DNA from: Candidatus Nanopelagicales bacterium
GTDB taxonomy: Bacteria; Actinomycetota; Actinomycetes; S36-B12
Length of the DNA: 33,130 bases
Direction of reading: 5' to 3'
Assembly: GCA_018402075.1 (NCBI GenBank)
Contig: JAGYJP010000012.1
Coordinates: forward strand, 1-33,130
The stretch's first letter is position 1. Each line of letters starts with the position of its first letter. Shown piece by piece: positions 24,577 to 33,130 of this stretch. The position numbers and the translations under genes are program-made. The notes under the pieces were generated by a model that saw only the letters and a list, made by a program, of their open reading frames with translations, did not search any database and was not told the origin of the DNA.

Positions 24577-25892
24577 AACTCACACCCGTTATCACTGAAT
24601 TTTGGGATGACCCCCTGCTGTATACCCTCGACGGATACCGCAGTCACGGCGGCTATCAAGCACTGGCCAAAGCGCTCAAGACCGATCCTGACTCCATCAT
24701 CACCACGGTCAAGGACTCAGGTTTGCGCGGGCGCGGTGGCGCAGGTTTTCCCACCGGATTGAAGTGGTCGTTCGTGCCTCAAAACGATGGCAAACCACAT
24801 TATTTGGTGGTCAACGCAGATGAATCCGAACCCGGCGCCTGCAAAGACATTCCGATCATGATGGCCAACCCACATGCCCTGGTCGAAGGCGTGATTATCA
24901 CCTCTTATGCCATCCGGGCTAACCACGCGTTCATCTACATTCGCGGCGAAGTCCCGGAAGCCGTACGCAAGGTGGCTTATGCCGTTGCCCAAGCACGCGA
25001 AGCTGGGTTGATTGGCAAGAACATTCAGGGTTCGGGCTTTGATCTCGAAGTGACCGTGCACGCCGGTGCCGGGGCGTATATCTGCGGTGAGGAAACGGCG
25101 CTACTGGATTCCTTGGAGGGCTACCGAGGTCAGCCGCGACTCAAGCCGCCGTTCCCAGCCGTTGCCGGTTTGTATGCATCCCCCACGGTGATCAACAACG
25201 TGGAGACCATCGCGAACATTCCTTATATTGTCGATCGCGGTGTGGAATGGTTCCGCCAATTCGGCACCGAAAAATCACCCGGGTTCAAAGTTTTCGCCGT
25301 TTCCGGCCATGTGAAGCGCCCAGGAATCTATGAAGCTCCGTTGGGGATCACCATGCGCGAACTTCTGGACTACGCGGGTGGAATGCGCGATGGCAGCGAA
25401 GTCAAATTCTGGATCCCCGGTGGGTCGAGCGTTCCCATGCTGACCGCAGAACACCTTGATCTTCCGCTGACCTATGAATCCATGGTGGAAGCCGGCACCA
25501 TGCTGGGCACTGGAACGCCCATGGTCTTCGATCAAACTGTTTCAGTGGTCAAGGCCGTGACTCGCTGGCTTGAGTTTTATAAGCACGAATCCTGTGGCAA
25601 GTGCACCCCGTGCCGCGAAGGCACCTACTGGATCACCGGGGTGCTCGAGAAGTTTGAACACGGTCACGGCACGGCGGGTGAAATGGAGACCCTCCACACG
25701 CTGTGCGGGCAAATTGCCGGTCGCTCTTTCTGTGCTCTCGGCGATGCCGCCGCAACCCCATACCCCGGTGCCATGAAGTACTTCGCCAACGAATTCACCG
25801 CAGCCACGCATACCTCTGCCGACGAACAATTTGATCCGGTCAAGTCTTATGTATTCGCAGGAGCAGTATCAACCGGAGCGTCCGCCCAATGA
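24573..25892 (+). CDS. nuoF: NADH-quinone oxidoreductase subunit F (NADH- and FMN-binding)
   Basis: Oxidises NADH at FMN and hands electrons to the [4Fe-4S] cluster N3. The 439-residue protein shows GLRGRGGAGFPTGLKW (about 50-65), NADESEPGACKD, AYICGEETALL and CGKCTPCREGT with the distant fourth Cys in SFCALGD. Coupled to nuoE and nuoG by ATGA overlaps. Presence of NuoE, F and G shows that this complex uses NADH rather than ferredoxin alone or F420H2. Confidence 0.97.
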   Translation: MKLTPVITEFWDDPLLYTLDGYRSHGGYQALAKALKTDPDSIITTVKDSGLRGRGGAGFPTGLKWSFVPQNDGKPHYLVVNADESEPGACKDIPIMMANPHALVEGVIITSYAIRANHAFIYIRGEVPEAVRKVAYAVAQAREAGLIGKNIQGSGFDLEVTVHAGAGAYICGEETALLDSLEGYRGQPRLKPPFPAVAGLYASPTVINNVETIANIPYIVDRGVEWFRQFGTEKSPGFKVFAVSGHVKRPGIYEAPLGITMRELLDYAGGMRDGSEVKFWIPGGSSVPMLTAEHLDLPLTYESMVEAGTMLGTGTPMVFDQTVSVVKAVTRWLEFYKHESCGKCTPCREGTYWITGVLEKFEHGHGTAGEMETLHTLCGQIAGRSFCALGDAAATPYPGAMKYFANEFTAATHTSADEQFDPVKSYVFAGAVSTGASAQ

Positions 25893-28315
25893 CAATCACC
25901 AACGATCCACAAACCAGTAACGCAGGGTTGGCCCCGGCACAGCAACTGGTGAATATTGTTATCGACGGTGTCGAAATGGCTGTACCCAAAGGAACGCTCG
26001 TTATTCGTGCTGCCGAACAAATCGGAATTGAAATCCCCAGGTTCTGCGATCACCCGTTACTTACCCCGGTGGCCGCCTGTCGCGCTTGCCTCATTGAAAT
26101 CGATGGTGTTCCCAAGCCACAACCGGCATGTGCGCAGACCGTCTCAGACGGCATGAACATTAAAACCCAACACTCCTCCGAGGTGGCCCGTATTGCTCAA
26201 GAGGGCGTCATGGAATTCCTGTTAGTGAATCACCCCCTTGACTGTCCAATCTGTGACAAGGGTGGTGAGTGCCCATTACAAAACCAGGCCATGAGTGTTG
26301 GCCGCCCCGAATCTCGGTTCGAGGGAGAAAAGCGCACTTTCCCCAAACCAATCAATGTCAACGCGCAGATTCTTTTGGATCGCGAGCGTTGTGTGTCCTG
26401 TGCGCGCTGCACCCGATTCGCCGATGAAATCGCCGGAGACCCTTCCTTAGAATTATTGGAACGGGGTGCGCAACAGCAGGTGGGCACCGCCGACGATCAA
26501 CCATTTGACTCTTATTACTCGGGCAACACAATTCAAATCTGCCCGGTGGGTGCACTCACCAGCGCTTCGTATCGATTCCGTTCGCGTCCATTTGACCTGG
26601 TGTCCGTCCCCACCACCTGTGAACATTGCGCATCCGGTTGTTCGCTGCGCACAGATACCCGCAGAGGAGTGGTCACCCGCCGATTGGCGTGGGATGACCC
26701 CGAAGTGAATCAAGAGTGGAACTGTGACAAGGGTCGTTTCGCATTTACTTATCTGCGTTCAGGTCGCATTGAGTTGCCATTAGTTCGCGAGAATGGTGAA
26801 CTACGCCCCGCTTCATGGCCTGAAGCAATGTCCATTGCGGCCGAGGGACTTGCGCGTAGCGGTTCCGCAACGGGTGTGCTCATTGGTGGTCGGTCAACAC
26901 TCGAAGACGCGTACGCGTATTCCAAGTTCGCCCGCACGGTGTTGTCCACCGACAATATTGACTTCCGTGCCCGTGCGGCGAGTGCCGAGGAAGCTCAATT
27001 CCTCGCCAGCAATATTGCCGGTCGCACCCTCGCAACCACGTATCGTGATCTGGACTCCGCCAGCACTGTGCTTTTGGTCGCTTTTGAGCCCGAAGATGAA
27101 TCACCCATTGTGCTGTTGCGTTTGCGTGCAGCCGTGAAAAATGGCACCAAGGTGCACACTATTGCCTCGACATACTCACTTGGCAGCGAGAAATTGAATG
27201 CGAACTGGATTCAGTGCTCACCCGGAGCCGAAGCAACCGCACTCGGTGCACTTGACTCCGATCTGCGCAGTGCACTGAGCCAACCCGGTGCGGTGATACT
27301 TGTCGGTGAACGGGCCGCAACCATTCCGGGTGCACTCAGTTCACTCGGTGCACTCGCTGCCAGCACCGGCGCAAAGCTCGGGTGGATTCCGCGACGCGCG
27401 GGTGAACGCGGTGCCCTCGAGGCGGGTGCACTCGCAGGTCTGCTGCCGTCGGGACGCCCCATCGATAATCCCGAAGCGCGTGCCGAGGTTGCTTCCGTGT
27501 GGAATGTAGATGCACAATCCTTGCCGCGCGCGGGTGTGAGTGGCTCCGAATTCATTGCTGCGATTGCCAATAAAACAATCTCCGCGGTCCTCACCGGGGG
27601 AGTGGAGGCATCTGATCTCCCCGAGGGTGCGCAACTCCTTGCCGCACTGGAATCGGCCGACTTCGTGGTAGCACTGGATTCCCACCATTGTGAAATCACC
27701 GAGCTCGCCGACGTTGTCTTCCCGGTGGCAGTTGTCACCGAAAAGGCCGGAACCTTCATGGATTGGGAGGGTCGCGCGAAACCATTTGGTGCGGCTTTCC
27801 GCGATTCGCTCACCCTCTCTGACGCAGGTGTGCTCGCCATGTTGGCAAGTGCGGCCGGCCACACCTGGACAGGTGACACTCGCGCACTGCGATCCGAACT
27901 TGCTTCCATGTCCACGTGGTCGGGACCCCGCACCGGCGCACCCACGACCGCTCCAGTTCCAACTTCGAATGAACCCGGGTTCACCCTGGCCACCTGGCGC
28001 CAACTACTTGACTCGGGGCTCATGCAGGAAGGTGAACCGCATTTGGCCGCAACGGCTCGACCAAGTGTGGCGCGCATTTCCGAACAGGATTTCCTCGCAC
28101 TGGGTTCACCGAGTGCCCTGACCGTAACCGGCCCCGAGGGCAGTATCACCCTGCCCACCGAGGTTGCCCAGATCGTGACCGGCACCGTGTGGCTTCCCAT
28201 GAACTCGCCAGACTCCCATATATATGTGCAATTGGGTTGTGGCTATGGCGCGGCGGTCAGTGTGAGAGCAAGTGCTCTTCCCGCACCCGGTATTTCTCCA
28301 GGAGGTGGGGCATGA
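25889..28315 (+). CDS. nuoG: NADH-quinone oxidoreductase subunit G
   Basis: Iron-sulfur wire of the peripheral arm, 808 residues. Ligands in order: [2Fe-2S] N1b Cys53, 64, 67 and 81; N5 His115 with Cys119, 122 and 128; N4 Cys168, 171, 174 and 218; and a CXXCX3CX27C set (Cys244, 247, 251 and 279) for the off-path N7 cluster, which only some lineages keep. The rest is a molybdopterin-oxidoreductase-like domain without cofactor function, with an Ala/Gly-rich and less conserved C-terminal third. Overlaps nuoF and nuoH by ATGA. Confidence 0.96.
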   Translation: MTITNDPQTSNAGLAPAQQLVNIVIDGVEMAVPKGTLVIRAAEQIGIEIPRFCDHPLLTPVAACRACLIEIDGVPKPQPACAQTVSDGMNIKTQHSSEVARIAQEGVMEFLLVNHPLDCPICDKGGECPLQNQAMSVGRPESRFEGEKRTFPKPINVNAQILLDRERCVSCARCTRFADEIAGDPSLELLERGAQQQVGTADDQPFDSYYSGNTIQICPVGALTSASYRFRSRPFDLVSVPTTCEHCASGCSLRTDTRRGVVTRRLAWDDPEVNQEWNCDKGRFAFTYLRSGRIELPLVRENGELRPASWPEAMSIAAEGLARSGSATGVLIGGRSTLEDAYAYSKFARTVLSTDNIDFRARAASAEEAQFLASNIAGRTLATTYRDLDSASTVLLVAFEPEDESPIVLLRLRAAVKNGTKVHTIASTYSLGSEKLNANWIQCSPGAEATALGALDSDLRSALSQPGAVILVGERAATIPGALSSLGALAASTGAKLGWIPRRAGERGALEAGALAGLLPSGRPIDNPEARAEVASVWNVDAQSLPRAGVSGSEFIAAIANKTISAVLTGGVEASDLPEGAQLLAALESADFVVALDSHHCEITELADVVFPVAVVTEKAGTFMDWEGRAKPFGAAFRDSLTLSDAGVLAMLASAAGHTWTGDTRALRSELASMSTWSGPRTGAPTTAPVPTSNEPGFTLATWRQLLDSGLMQEGEPHLAATARPSVARISEQDFLALGSPSALTVTGPEGSITLPTEVAQIVTGTVWLPMNSPDSHIYVQLGCGYGAAVSVRASALPAPGISPGGGA

Positions 28316-29655
28316 GCGGTTCCCAATTCGGGCTTTTTGGAACCGACCCCTGGTGGCTGGTAATCCTTAAGGCGGTTGCCATTTTTGGCCTGCTCGTATT
28401 GATCACGTTGTTCACCATCTGGTGGGAGCGCCGCGTGGTGTCGCGGATGCAAAACCGGATCGGCCCCAACCGAGTTGGTCCGCAGGGTCTATTGCAATCG
28501 CTCATGGACGGTTTCAAACTTGCCTTCAAAGAGGAGATCATTCCCAAGTCGGCTCACGTTGCGGTGTACTGGATTGCGCCGGTTATTTCGGCAACCGCGG
28601 CATTCCTCGCATTCGCCGTCATTCCATTCGGCCCCACCGTGTCGATCTTCGGTGTGGAAACCCCGCTGCAGTTAACCGATTTCCCCGTCTCCGTTCTCTA
28701 CGTGCTCGCCATTGCTTCCATCGGCGTATACGGCCTGGTGCTCGCGGGTTGGTCATCCGGTTCCACCTACCCGTTACTCGGCGGGTTGAGATCAACCGCC
28801 CAGGTCATCTCCTATGAAATCGCCATGGGCCTTTCCTTTGTCGCGGTCTTCCTGTTTGCCGGCTCCATGTCAACATCGGAAATCGTTACCAAACAGGAAC
28901 CCATCTGGTTTGCCGTGATTTTATTGCCATCTTTTCTTATCTATGTCACCTCGATGGTGGGCGAAACAAACCGCGCGCCATTTGATCTACCCGAAGCAGA
29001 AGGTGAACTCGTTGGCGGATTCCACACCGAGTATTCATCCCTGAAATTCGCCATGTTCTTCCTCGCCGAATACATCAACATGGTGACCGTCTCTGCCCTT
29101 GCCACCACACTGTTCCTCGGAGGTTGGCTCGCACCGTGGCCACTATCCCTATGGGAGTCGGCGAATACCGGTTGGTGGCCGGTTCTCTGGTGGATCATCA
29201 AAGTTCAACTCTTTATCTTCATGTTTATTTGGTTGCGGGCCACCCTTCCGCGTTTGCGTTATGACCAATTCATGAAGTTTGGTTGGAAAGTGCTCATCCC
29301 TGCCTCACTTCTCTGGATTTTCATTGTGGGCGCAGCACGGGTATTCCGCGACGACATCAGTGTCACCAACGAGCAACTGCTGATTGGTGGAGCAATCATC
29401 ATTGTGGTTCTCTTGGTGGGTTCGTGGCTCCTGCAAATTCGCGCCAATAAAAAGCAGGAGCGCATGGACGCAGAGCTCGAAGTCCAAGCGGCTGAGCCAT
29501 TTGACCCCATGGCAGGTGGCCATCCGATTCCGCCCATGCCCGGTCAACGATTCGAGTACACCCCCCGTCGAGTGCTGGCAGCCAGTGCTGCGGTGCATAA
29601 AGATTCGGCAATCGGTACGGGCGAATCTGCAGAACAGGAGACCGACCATGCCTGA
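28312..29655 (+). CDS. nuoH: NADH-quinone oxidoreductase subunit H
   Basis: Membrane subunit at the quinone-tunnel junction, 447 residues and about eight hydrophobic helices. Signatures: [21 protein letters not shown], and [20 protein letters not shown] with its conserved acidic loop. I chose ATG 28312 because it follows AGGAGGTGG, the strongest ribosome binding site in the window, and overlaps the nuoG stop. An in-frame ATG at 28189 lies inside nuoG. A hydrophilic tail of about 65 residues follows the last helix, as in other actinobacteria. Confidence 0.95.
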   Translation: MSGSQFGLFGTDPWWLVILKAVAIFGLLVLITLFTIWWERRVVSRMQNRIGPNRVGPQGLLQSLMDGFKLAFKEEIIPKSAHVAVYWIAPVISATAAFLAFAVIPFGPTVSIFGVETPLQLTDFPVSVLYVLAIASIGVYGLVLAGWSSGSTYPLLGGLRSTAQVISYEIAMGLSFVAVFLFAGSMSTSEIVTKQEPIWFAVILLPSFLIYVTSMVGETNRAPFDLPEAEGELVGGFHTEYSSLKFAMFFLAEYINMVTVSALATTLFLGGWLAPWPLSLWESANTGWWPVLWWIIKVQLFIFMFIWLRATLPRLRYDQFMKFGWKVLIPASLLWIFIVGAARVFRDDISVTNEQLLIGGAIIIVVLLVGSWLLQIRANKKQERMDAELEVQAAEPFDPMAGGHPIPPMPGQRFEYTPRRVLAASAAVHKDSAIGTGESAEQETDHA

Positions 29656-30208
29656 ACTACCCGCAGCGATTCGCGGATTCGGGGTCACCTTCGGCACGAT
29701 CTTTAAGAAGGTTGTCACAGAGCAGTACCCCGAAGACGCCACAAAGTATCCGCCCAAGCCGCGTTTTCACGGACGCCATCAGCTCAATCGCTGGGCCGAT
29801 GGCCTGGAGAAGTGCATTGGATGTGAATTGTGCGCGTGGGCCTGTCCAGCCGATGCAATTTTCGTTGAAGGTGCCGACAACTCAGACGAGGAACGTTTCT
29901 CTCCGGGTGAGCGCTATGGCCGGGTGTACCAAATCAACTACCTCCGTTGTATATTCTGCGGCTTGTGTATTGAAGCTTGCCCCACCAGAGCACTCACCAT
30001 GACAAATGAATTCGAGTTGGCCGATTCCAATCGCGCTGATCTCATCTATGAAAAAGAGGATCTTTTAGGGCCTCTTCTTCCCGGCATGATTGCGCCACCC
30101 CACGACATGGTTCCCGGCACCACCGACCGCGACTATTACGCAAACAAGATCACCGGCTCGGTTCCAGAACAGCAGATTTCCGCAGACCGCGAGCGAGAGA
30201 ACACATGA
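29648..30208 (+). CDS. nuoI: NADH-quinone oxidoreductase subunit I
   Basis: Carries [4Fe-4S] clusters N6a and N6b. The 186-residue protein has two ferredoxin motifs: [12 protein letters not shown] (Cys56, 59, 62 and 66) and [12 protein letters not shown] (Cys101, 104, 107 and 111). ATG 29648 gives the normal N-terminus [19 protein letters not shown] and overlaps the nuoH end by 8 bp. An in-frame ATG at 29384 lies in nuoH and is not credible. The stop overlaps the nuoJ start. Confidence 0.96.
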   Translation: MPELPAAIRGFGVTFGTIFKKVVTEQYPEDATKYPPKPRFHGRHQLNRWADGLEKCIGCELCAWACPADAIFVEGADNSDEERFSPGERYGRVYQINYLRCIFCGLCIEACPTRALTMTNEFELADSNRADLIYEKEDLLGPLLPGMIAPPHDMVPGTTDRDYYANKITGSVPEQQISADRERENT

Positions 30209-30990
30209 CCAATCTCGGTGAAGCAATAGTCTTTTGGATTTGTGGTGGTCTCGCGGTAATTGGTGCCCTCGGCATGATCCTTTCCCGCAAGGCAGTACAC
30301 AGTGCCCTATTCCTTGCCATGACCATGATCAACCTGGCCGTCCTCTATGTTGCGAATTCGGCACCTTTCCTCGGCATGGTGCAGATCATTGTGTACACCG
30401 GCGCGGTCATGATGCTGTTCCTCTTTGTGCTGATGGTCGTCGGTGTTGACTCATCTGATTCACTCATTGAAACCATTCGCGGACAACGACTCGCAGCGAT
30501 TCTGTTCGGGATTGCGCTCGGTGTGCTCCTCATTGCCATTGTGGGAACGGCAATCGCAGACATGCCTGACCGCGGACTCGAGGAAGCCAATGCCGCATAC
30601 GGTGGCAATGTTGAAGGTCTTGCCAATCTGATTTTTAGTGATTATCTGTTGGCATTTGAAGCAACCGCCGCCTTGCTGATCACCGCAGCCATGGGTGCCC
30701 TGGTGCTCACTCACCGAGATCGGTGGCAGGCCAAAAAGACTCAGCGGGAGTTGTCCGAGGAGCGCTTCATGGTCGGCACCGGACATCCGGGCAATAAGCC
30801 CAGCCCGGGTGTTTACGCTCGTCACAATGCCGTCAACACTCCGGCAATACTTCCCGATGGCTCACTTTCGCTGGAGAGCGTGCCTTCCCCGGTGCGCAGT
30901 CGCGATGACTCACTGATCATTGATCACCGCCAAGTATCCGAGATCGTGGAAATCACTGAGACCGGATCGGCGGACGGTAGTACCAAGTGA
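30205..30990 (+). CDS. nuoJ: NADH-quinone oxidoreductase subunit J
   Basis: Membrane subunit with five hydrophobic helices in the first 175 residues, including the conserved [20 protein letters not shown] (pi-bulge helix). A hydrophilic C-terminal tail of about 80 residues ([19 protein letters not shown]...) follows, longer than in E. coli but usual in actinobacteria. Total 261 residues. Coupled to nuoI and nuoK by 4-bp overlaps. Confidence 0.94.
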   Translation: MTNLGEAIVFWICGGLAVIGALGMILSRKAVHSALFLAMTMINLAVLYVANSAPFLGMVQIIVYTGAVMMLFLFVLMVVGVDSSDSLIETIRGQRLAAILFGIALGVLLIAIVGTAIADMPDRGLEEANAAYGGNVEGLANLIFSDYLLAFEATAALLITAAMGALVLTHRDRWQAKKTQRELSEERFMVGTGHPGNKPSPGVYARHNAVNTPAILPDGSLSLESVPSPVRSRDDSLIIDHRQVSEIVEITETGSADGSTK

Positions 30991-31286
30991 ATCCATCCAA
31001 TTACATTCTTTTGGCGTCACTTCTTTTCACAATCGGTGCCGTGGGTGTTCTCGTCCGCCGGAACGCGATCATCGTGTTCATGTCGGTGGAACTCATGCTC
31101 AACGCCGCCAATTTGGCGTTTGTGGCATTCGCCCGCATGAATGGAAACCTCGATGGCCAAACCGTGGCGTTCTTCGTCATGGTCGTTGCGGCGGCTGAAG
31201 TTGTTGTGGGCCTGGCCATCATTGTGACCGTTTTCCGAACTCGACAATCAGCATCCATCGACGAACCAAATTTGCTCAAGTACTGA
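30987..31286 (+). CDS. nuoK: NADH-quinone oxidoreductase subunit K
   Basis: Small antiporter-like subunit, 99 residues and three helices. Conserved Glu residues lie in [15 protein letters not shown] and [14 protein letters not shown]. The GTG start overlaps the nuoJ stop (GTGA). It is followed 26 bp later by nuoL. Confidence 0.96.
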   Translation: MNPSNYILLASLLFTIGAVGVLVRRNAIIVFMSVELMLNAANLAFVAFARMNGNLDGQTVAFFVMVVAAAEVVVGLAIIVTVFRTRQSASIDEPNLLKY

Positions 31287-31312
31287 TGAGAACCAAGGAA
31301 TAGGAAAAGACT

Positions 31313-33130
31313 GTGACCGTAATGCCTACTGAGGGAGTTTTATCCCTTATTTGGCTTCTCATAGCATTGCCGTTGGCGGGCGCAGTAATCCTGCTGTTCA
31401 CCGGTAAGCAGTCCAATAGGTGGGGCCCCTATTTGGGAGTTTTGACCGTTGTCGGTTCAGCAATTCTCGGCATCCTCATGCTGATTGCCATGCTTGATCT
31501 TCCAGTTGAAGATCGCACCATTACCCAAGTCGCCTATCAGTGGGTTTTTGTCGGTCAATTCACCGTCGATGTCGCTTTCCAACTTGATCAACTCTCATTG
31601 GTTTTCGTTCTGCTGATCACAATCGTGGGTAGTTTGATTCACATTTACTCACTTGGCTACATGGCCCACGACCCAGACAAGCGCAAATTTTTTGGTTACC
31701 TGAATTTATTCGTAGCTGCCATGCTGCTACTGGTGTTAGCCAATAACTATCTCCTGCTGTATGTGGGCTGGGAAGGTGTGGGGTTGGCCAGTTACCTACT
31801 CATTGGGTTCTGGCAGTCCAAAAAAACCGCGGCGGCAGCAGCGAAGAAAGCTTTCATTATTAACCGCGTGGGCGATGTCGGCCTCAGCCTGGCCATCATG
31901 TTGATGTTCGTGACATTTGGTTCGGTCACCTTCTCCGATGTATTTGGGTCGGCAACAAATGCCAGTGAAGGCACCCTCACCGCATTGGGTCTGTTACTAC
32001 TTTTGGCGGCGGCGGGTAAGTCTGCGCAGTTCCCCCTCCAAGCGTGGTTACTCGATGCCATGGAGGGCCCAACCCCTGTGTCAGCGCTCATCCACGCAGC
32101 AACCATGGTTACTGCAGGTGTGTACCTGATTGCCCGAAGCAATGTGATTTACAACAATGCCGAGATCGCGGCAACGGCGGTGATCGTGGTGGCCCTCATC
32201 ACCATCTTCATGGGTGCAATTATTGCATCTGCAAAAGATGACATCAAGAAGTCACTTGCTGGCTCCACCATGAGTCAGATCGGTTACATGCTGCTCGCCG
32301 TTGGTCTCGGCCCGATCGGCTATGTCTTCGCGATCTTCCACCTGCTCACCCACGGTGTCTTCAAAGCCGGGCTCTTCCTCGGTGCGGGCTCGGTAATGCA
32401 CGGCATGAACGACGAAGTCAACATGCGCCGCTATGGGGCACTACGCAGTGTCATGGTCGTCACTTTTATTACTTTCATGGCGGGTTACCTGGCAATTATT
32501 GGTATTCCGCCGTTCTCCGGATTCTGGTCCAAAGACGAAATTGTGCACGCAGCTTTTGAGCGCAATGTGTTCATTGGCGCAGCCACGGTTCTCGCGGCAG
32601 GTATTACTGGTTTCTACATGACCCGTATGGTGGCCATGACCTTCTTCGGCAAAAAGCGCTGGGAACCAGATGCTCACCCACACGAATCACCCAAGATCAT
32701 GACCATCCCGTTGATCATTTTGGCGATTGGATCCACTTTCCTCGGCATGGCATTGCTGTTCTGGGGAAATATTGAATCGTGGCTTGAACCGGTTGTCGGC
32801 TTTGAAAGCCAACCCACACCACTTCCCACGAGCGCTTATATTGTCATCACGCTGGTGGTGGTGATCATTGGTGCGATCATCGGTTGGATCACGTACGCCC
32901 GCAGGGAAGTACCCATTGTTGCGCCGCGGGGTAATTTGCTCACTCGAGCTGCACGCAAAGATCTTTATGGAGATGCGGTCAATCACGCACTGGTGGTGGC
33001 GCCCACCAATTACGCGGCCCGATCCCTGGTGTGGTTTGACGCTCGTATCGTTGACGGTTTTGTGAATGGATCCGCAGCAGTTGTTGGCGGGCTTTCCGGT
33101 CGACTGAGACGCACCCAATCAGGGTTCATC
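31313..33130 (+). CDS. nuoL: NADH-quinone oxidoreductase subunit L (3'-truncated by the window)
   Basis: Distal proton-pumping subunit. The frame from GTG 31313 stays open for 606 codons to the last base with no stop, so the C-terminus is missing, probably only a short part. Signatures: [31 protein letters not shown] (conserved Glu), [41 protein letters not shown] (conserved Lys) and [22 protein letters not shown] lies about 3 nt before the GTG. ATG 31322 is an alternative start. nuoM and nuoN would be expected next. Confidence 0.96.
   Translation, partial: MTVMPTEGVLSLIWLLIALPLAGAVILLFTGKQSNRWGPYLGVLTVVGSAILGILMLIAMLDLPVEDRTITQVAYQWVFVGQFTVDVAFQLDQLSLVFVLLITIVGSLIHIYSLGYMAHDPDKRKFFGYLNLFVAAMLLLVLANNYLLLYVGWEGVGLASYLLIGFWQSKKTAAAAAKKAFIINRVGDVGLSLAIMLMFVTFGSVTFSDVFGSATNASEGTLTALGLLLLLAAAGKSAQFPLQAWLLDAMEGPTPVSALIHAATMVTAGVYLIARSNVIYNNAEIAATAVIVVALITIFMGAIIASAKDDIKKSLAGSTMSQIGYMLLAVGLGPIGYVFAIFHLLTHGVFKAGLFLGAGSVMHGMNDEVNMRRYGALRSVMVVTFITFMAGYLAIIGIPPFSGFWSKDEIVHAAFERNVFIGAATVLAAGITGFYMTRMVAMTFFGKKRWEPDAHPHESPKIMTIPLIILAIGSTFLGMALLFWGNIESWLEPVVGFESQPTPLPTSAYIVITLVVVIIGAIIGWITYARREVPIVAPRGNLLTRAARKDLYGDAVNHALVVAPTNYAARSLVWFDARIVDGFVNGSAAVVGGLSGRLRRTQSGFI

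Noticed and set aside
27211..28200. A 329-codon open frame antisense to nuoG
   Set aside because: Its Ser/Ala/Arg/Pro-rich composition is what codon bias on the sense strand produces on the opposite strand, no domain is recognisable, and nuoG is intact with all cluster ligands.
28189..28311. Upstream in-frame extension of nuoH inside nuoG
   Set aside because: ATG 28312 has a strong AGGAGGTGG site and begins the normal first helix. The extension is out-of-frame nuoG sequence.
29384..29647. Upstream in-frame extension of nuoI inside nuoH
   Set aside because: It lies entirely in the nuoH coding region. ATG 29648 gives the standard NuoI N-terminus.
1..33130. tRNA or rRNA genes, CRISPR arrays, insertion sequences, prophage or toxin-antitoxin genes
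   Set aside because: No supporting repeats, cloverleaf-like sequence, transposase or integrase motifs were seen. The window is packed with core metabolic genes.

Overview
The window is a dense stretch of actinobacterial chromosome of moderate GC, with about 32 protein genes, no RNA genes, no mobile elements and no gene-free stretch over 150 bases. The gene order (acyltransferase, SerB1-like HAD phosphatase, glutaredoxin, rex, hemD, phosphoglycerate-mutase-like phosphatase, resA-ccdA-resB-ccsB, PLDc_N protein, DUF4229 protein, menA, then nuo) follows an arrangement familiar from Actinomycetota. The moderate GC, very short spacers and frequent start/stop overlaps suggest a compact, possibly aquatic free-living lineage. 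That placement is inference and no marker gene proves it.

Region 1 (1-3484) holds an edge-proximal lysophospholipid acyltransferase, a convergent membrane-anchored HAD-IB phosphatase, a divergent fatty-acyl-AMP/CoA ligase and a small glutaredoxin-like protein. Region 2 (3485-6811) holds the NADH/NAD+ sensing repressor Rex, translationally coupled to a fused uroporphyrinogen-III methyltransferase/synthase, followed by a histidine phosphatase. The hemA and hemC genes that lie between rex and hemD in Streptomyces are absent here. Region 3 (6821-10605) is a System II cytochrome c maturation operon (lipoprotein thioredoxin ResA, CcdA, ResB, CcsB/ResC).

Region 4 (10636-20834) is a menaquinone locus: menA and menE on the minus strand, menB-menC-menD plus an unusual TetR/ACT-like/GNAT fusion gene on the plus strand, menF on the minus strand and menG on the plus strand. 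Region 5 (20835-33130) is the complex I operon nuoABCDEFGHIJKL, with nuoL cut by the window end. A near-perfect Rex operator lies just upstream of nuoA.

The genes form one respiratory super-locus. Complex I passes electrons from NADH to menaquinone, the men genes make the quinone, the ccs genes attach heme to c-type cytochromes downstream, and Rex probably adjusts complex I expression to the NADH/NAD+ ratio. The most notable signals are the Rex site at nuoA, a recurrent -10-like hexamer exactly 6 nt before the start codon of seven transcription-unit heads (suggesting leaderless mRNAs), the TetR-ACT-GNAT fusion inside the men operon, and the stripped rex-hemD pair.
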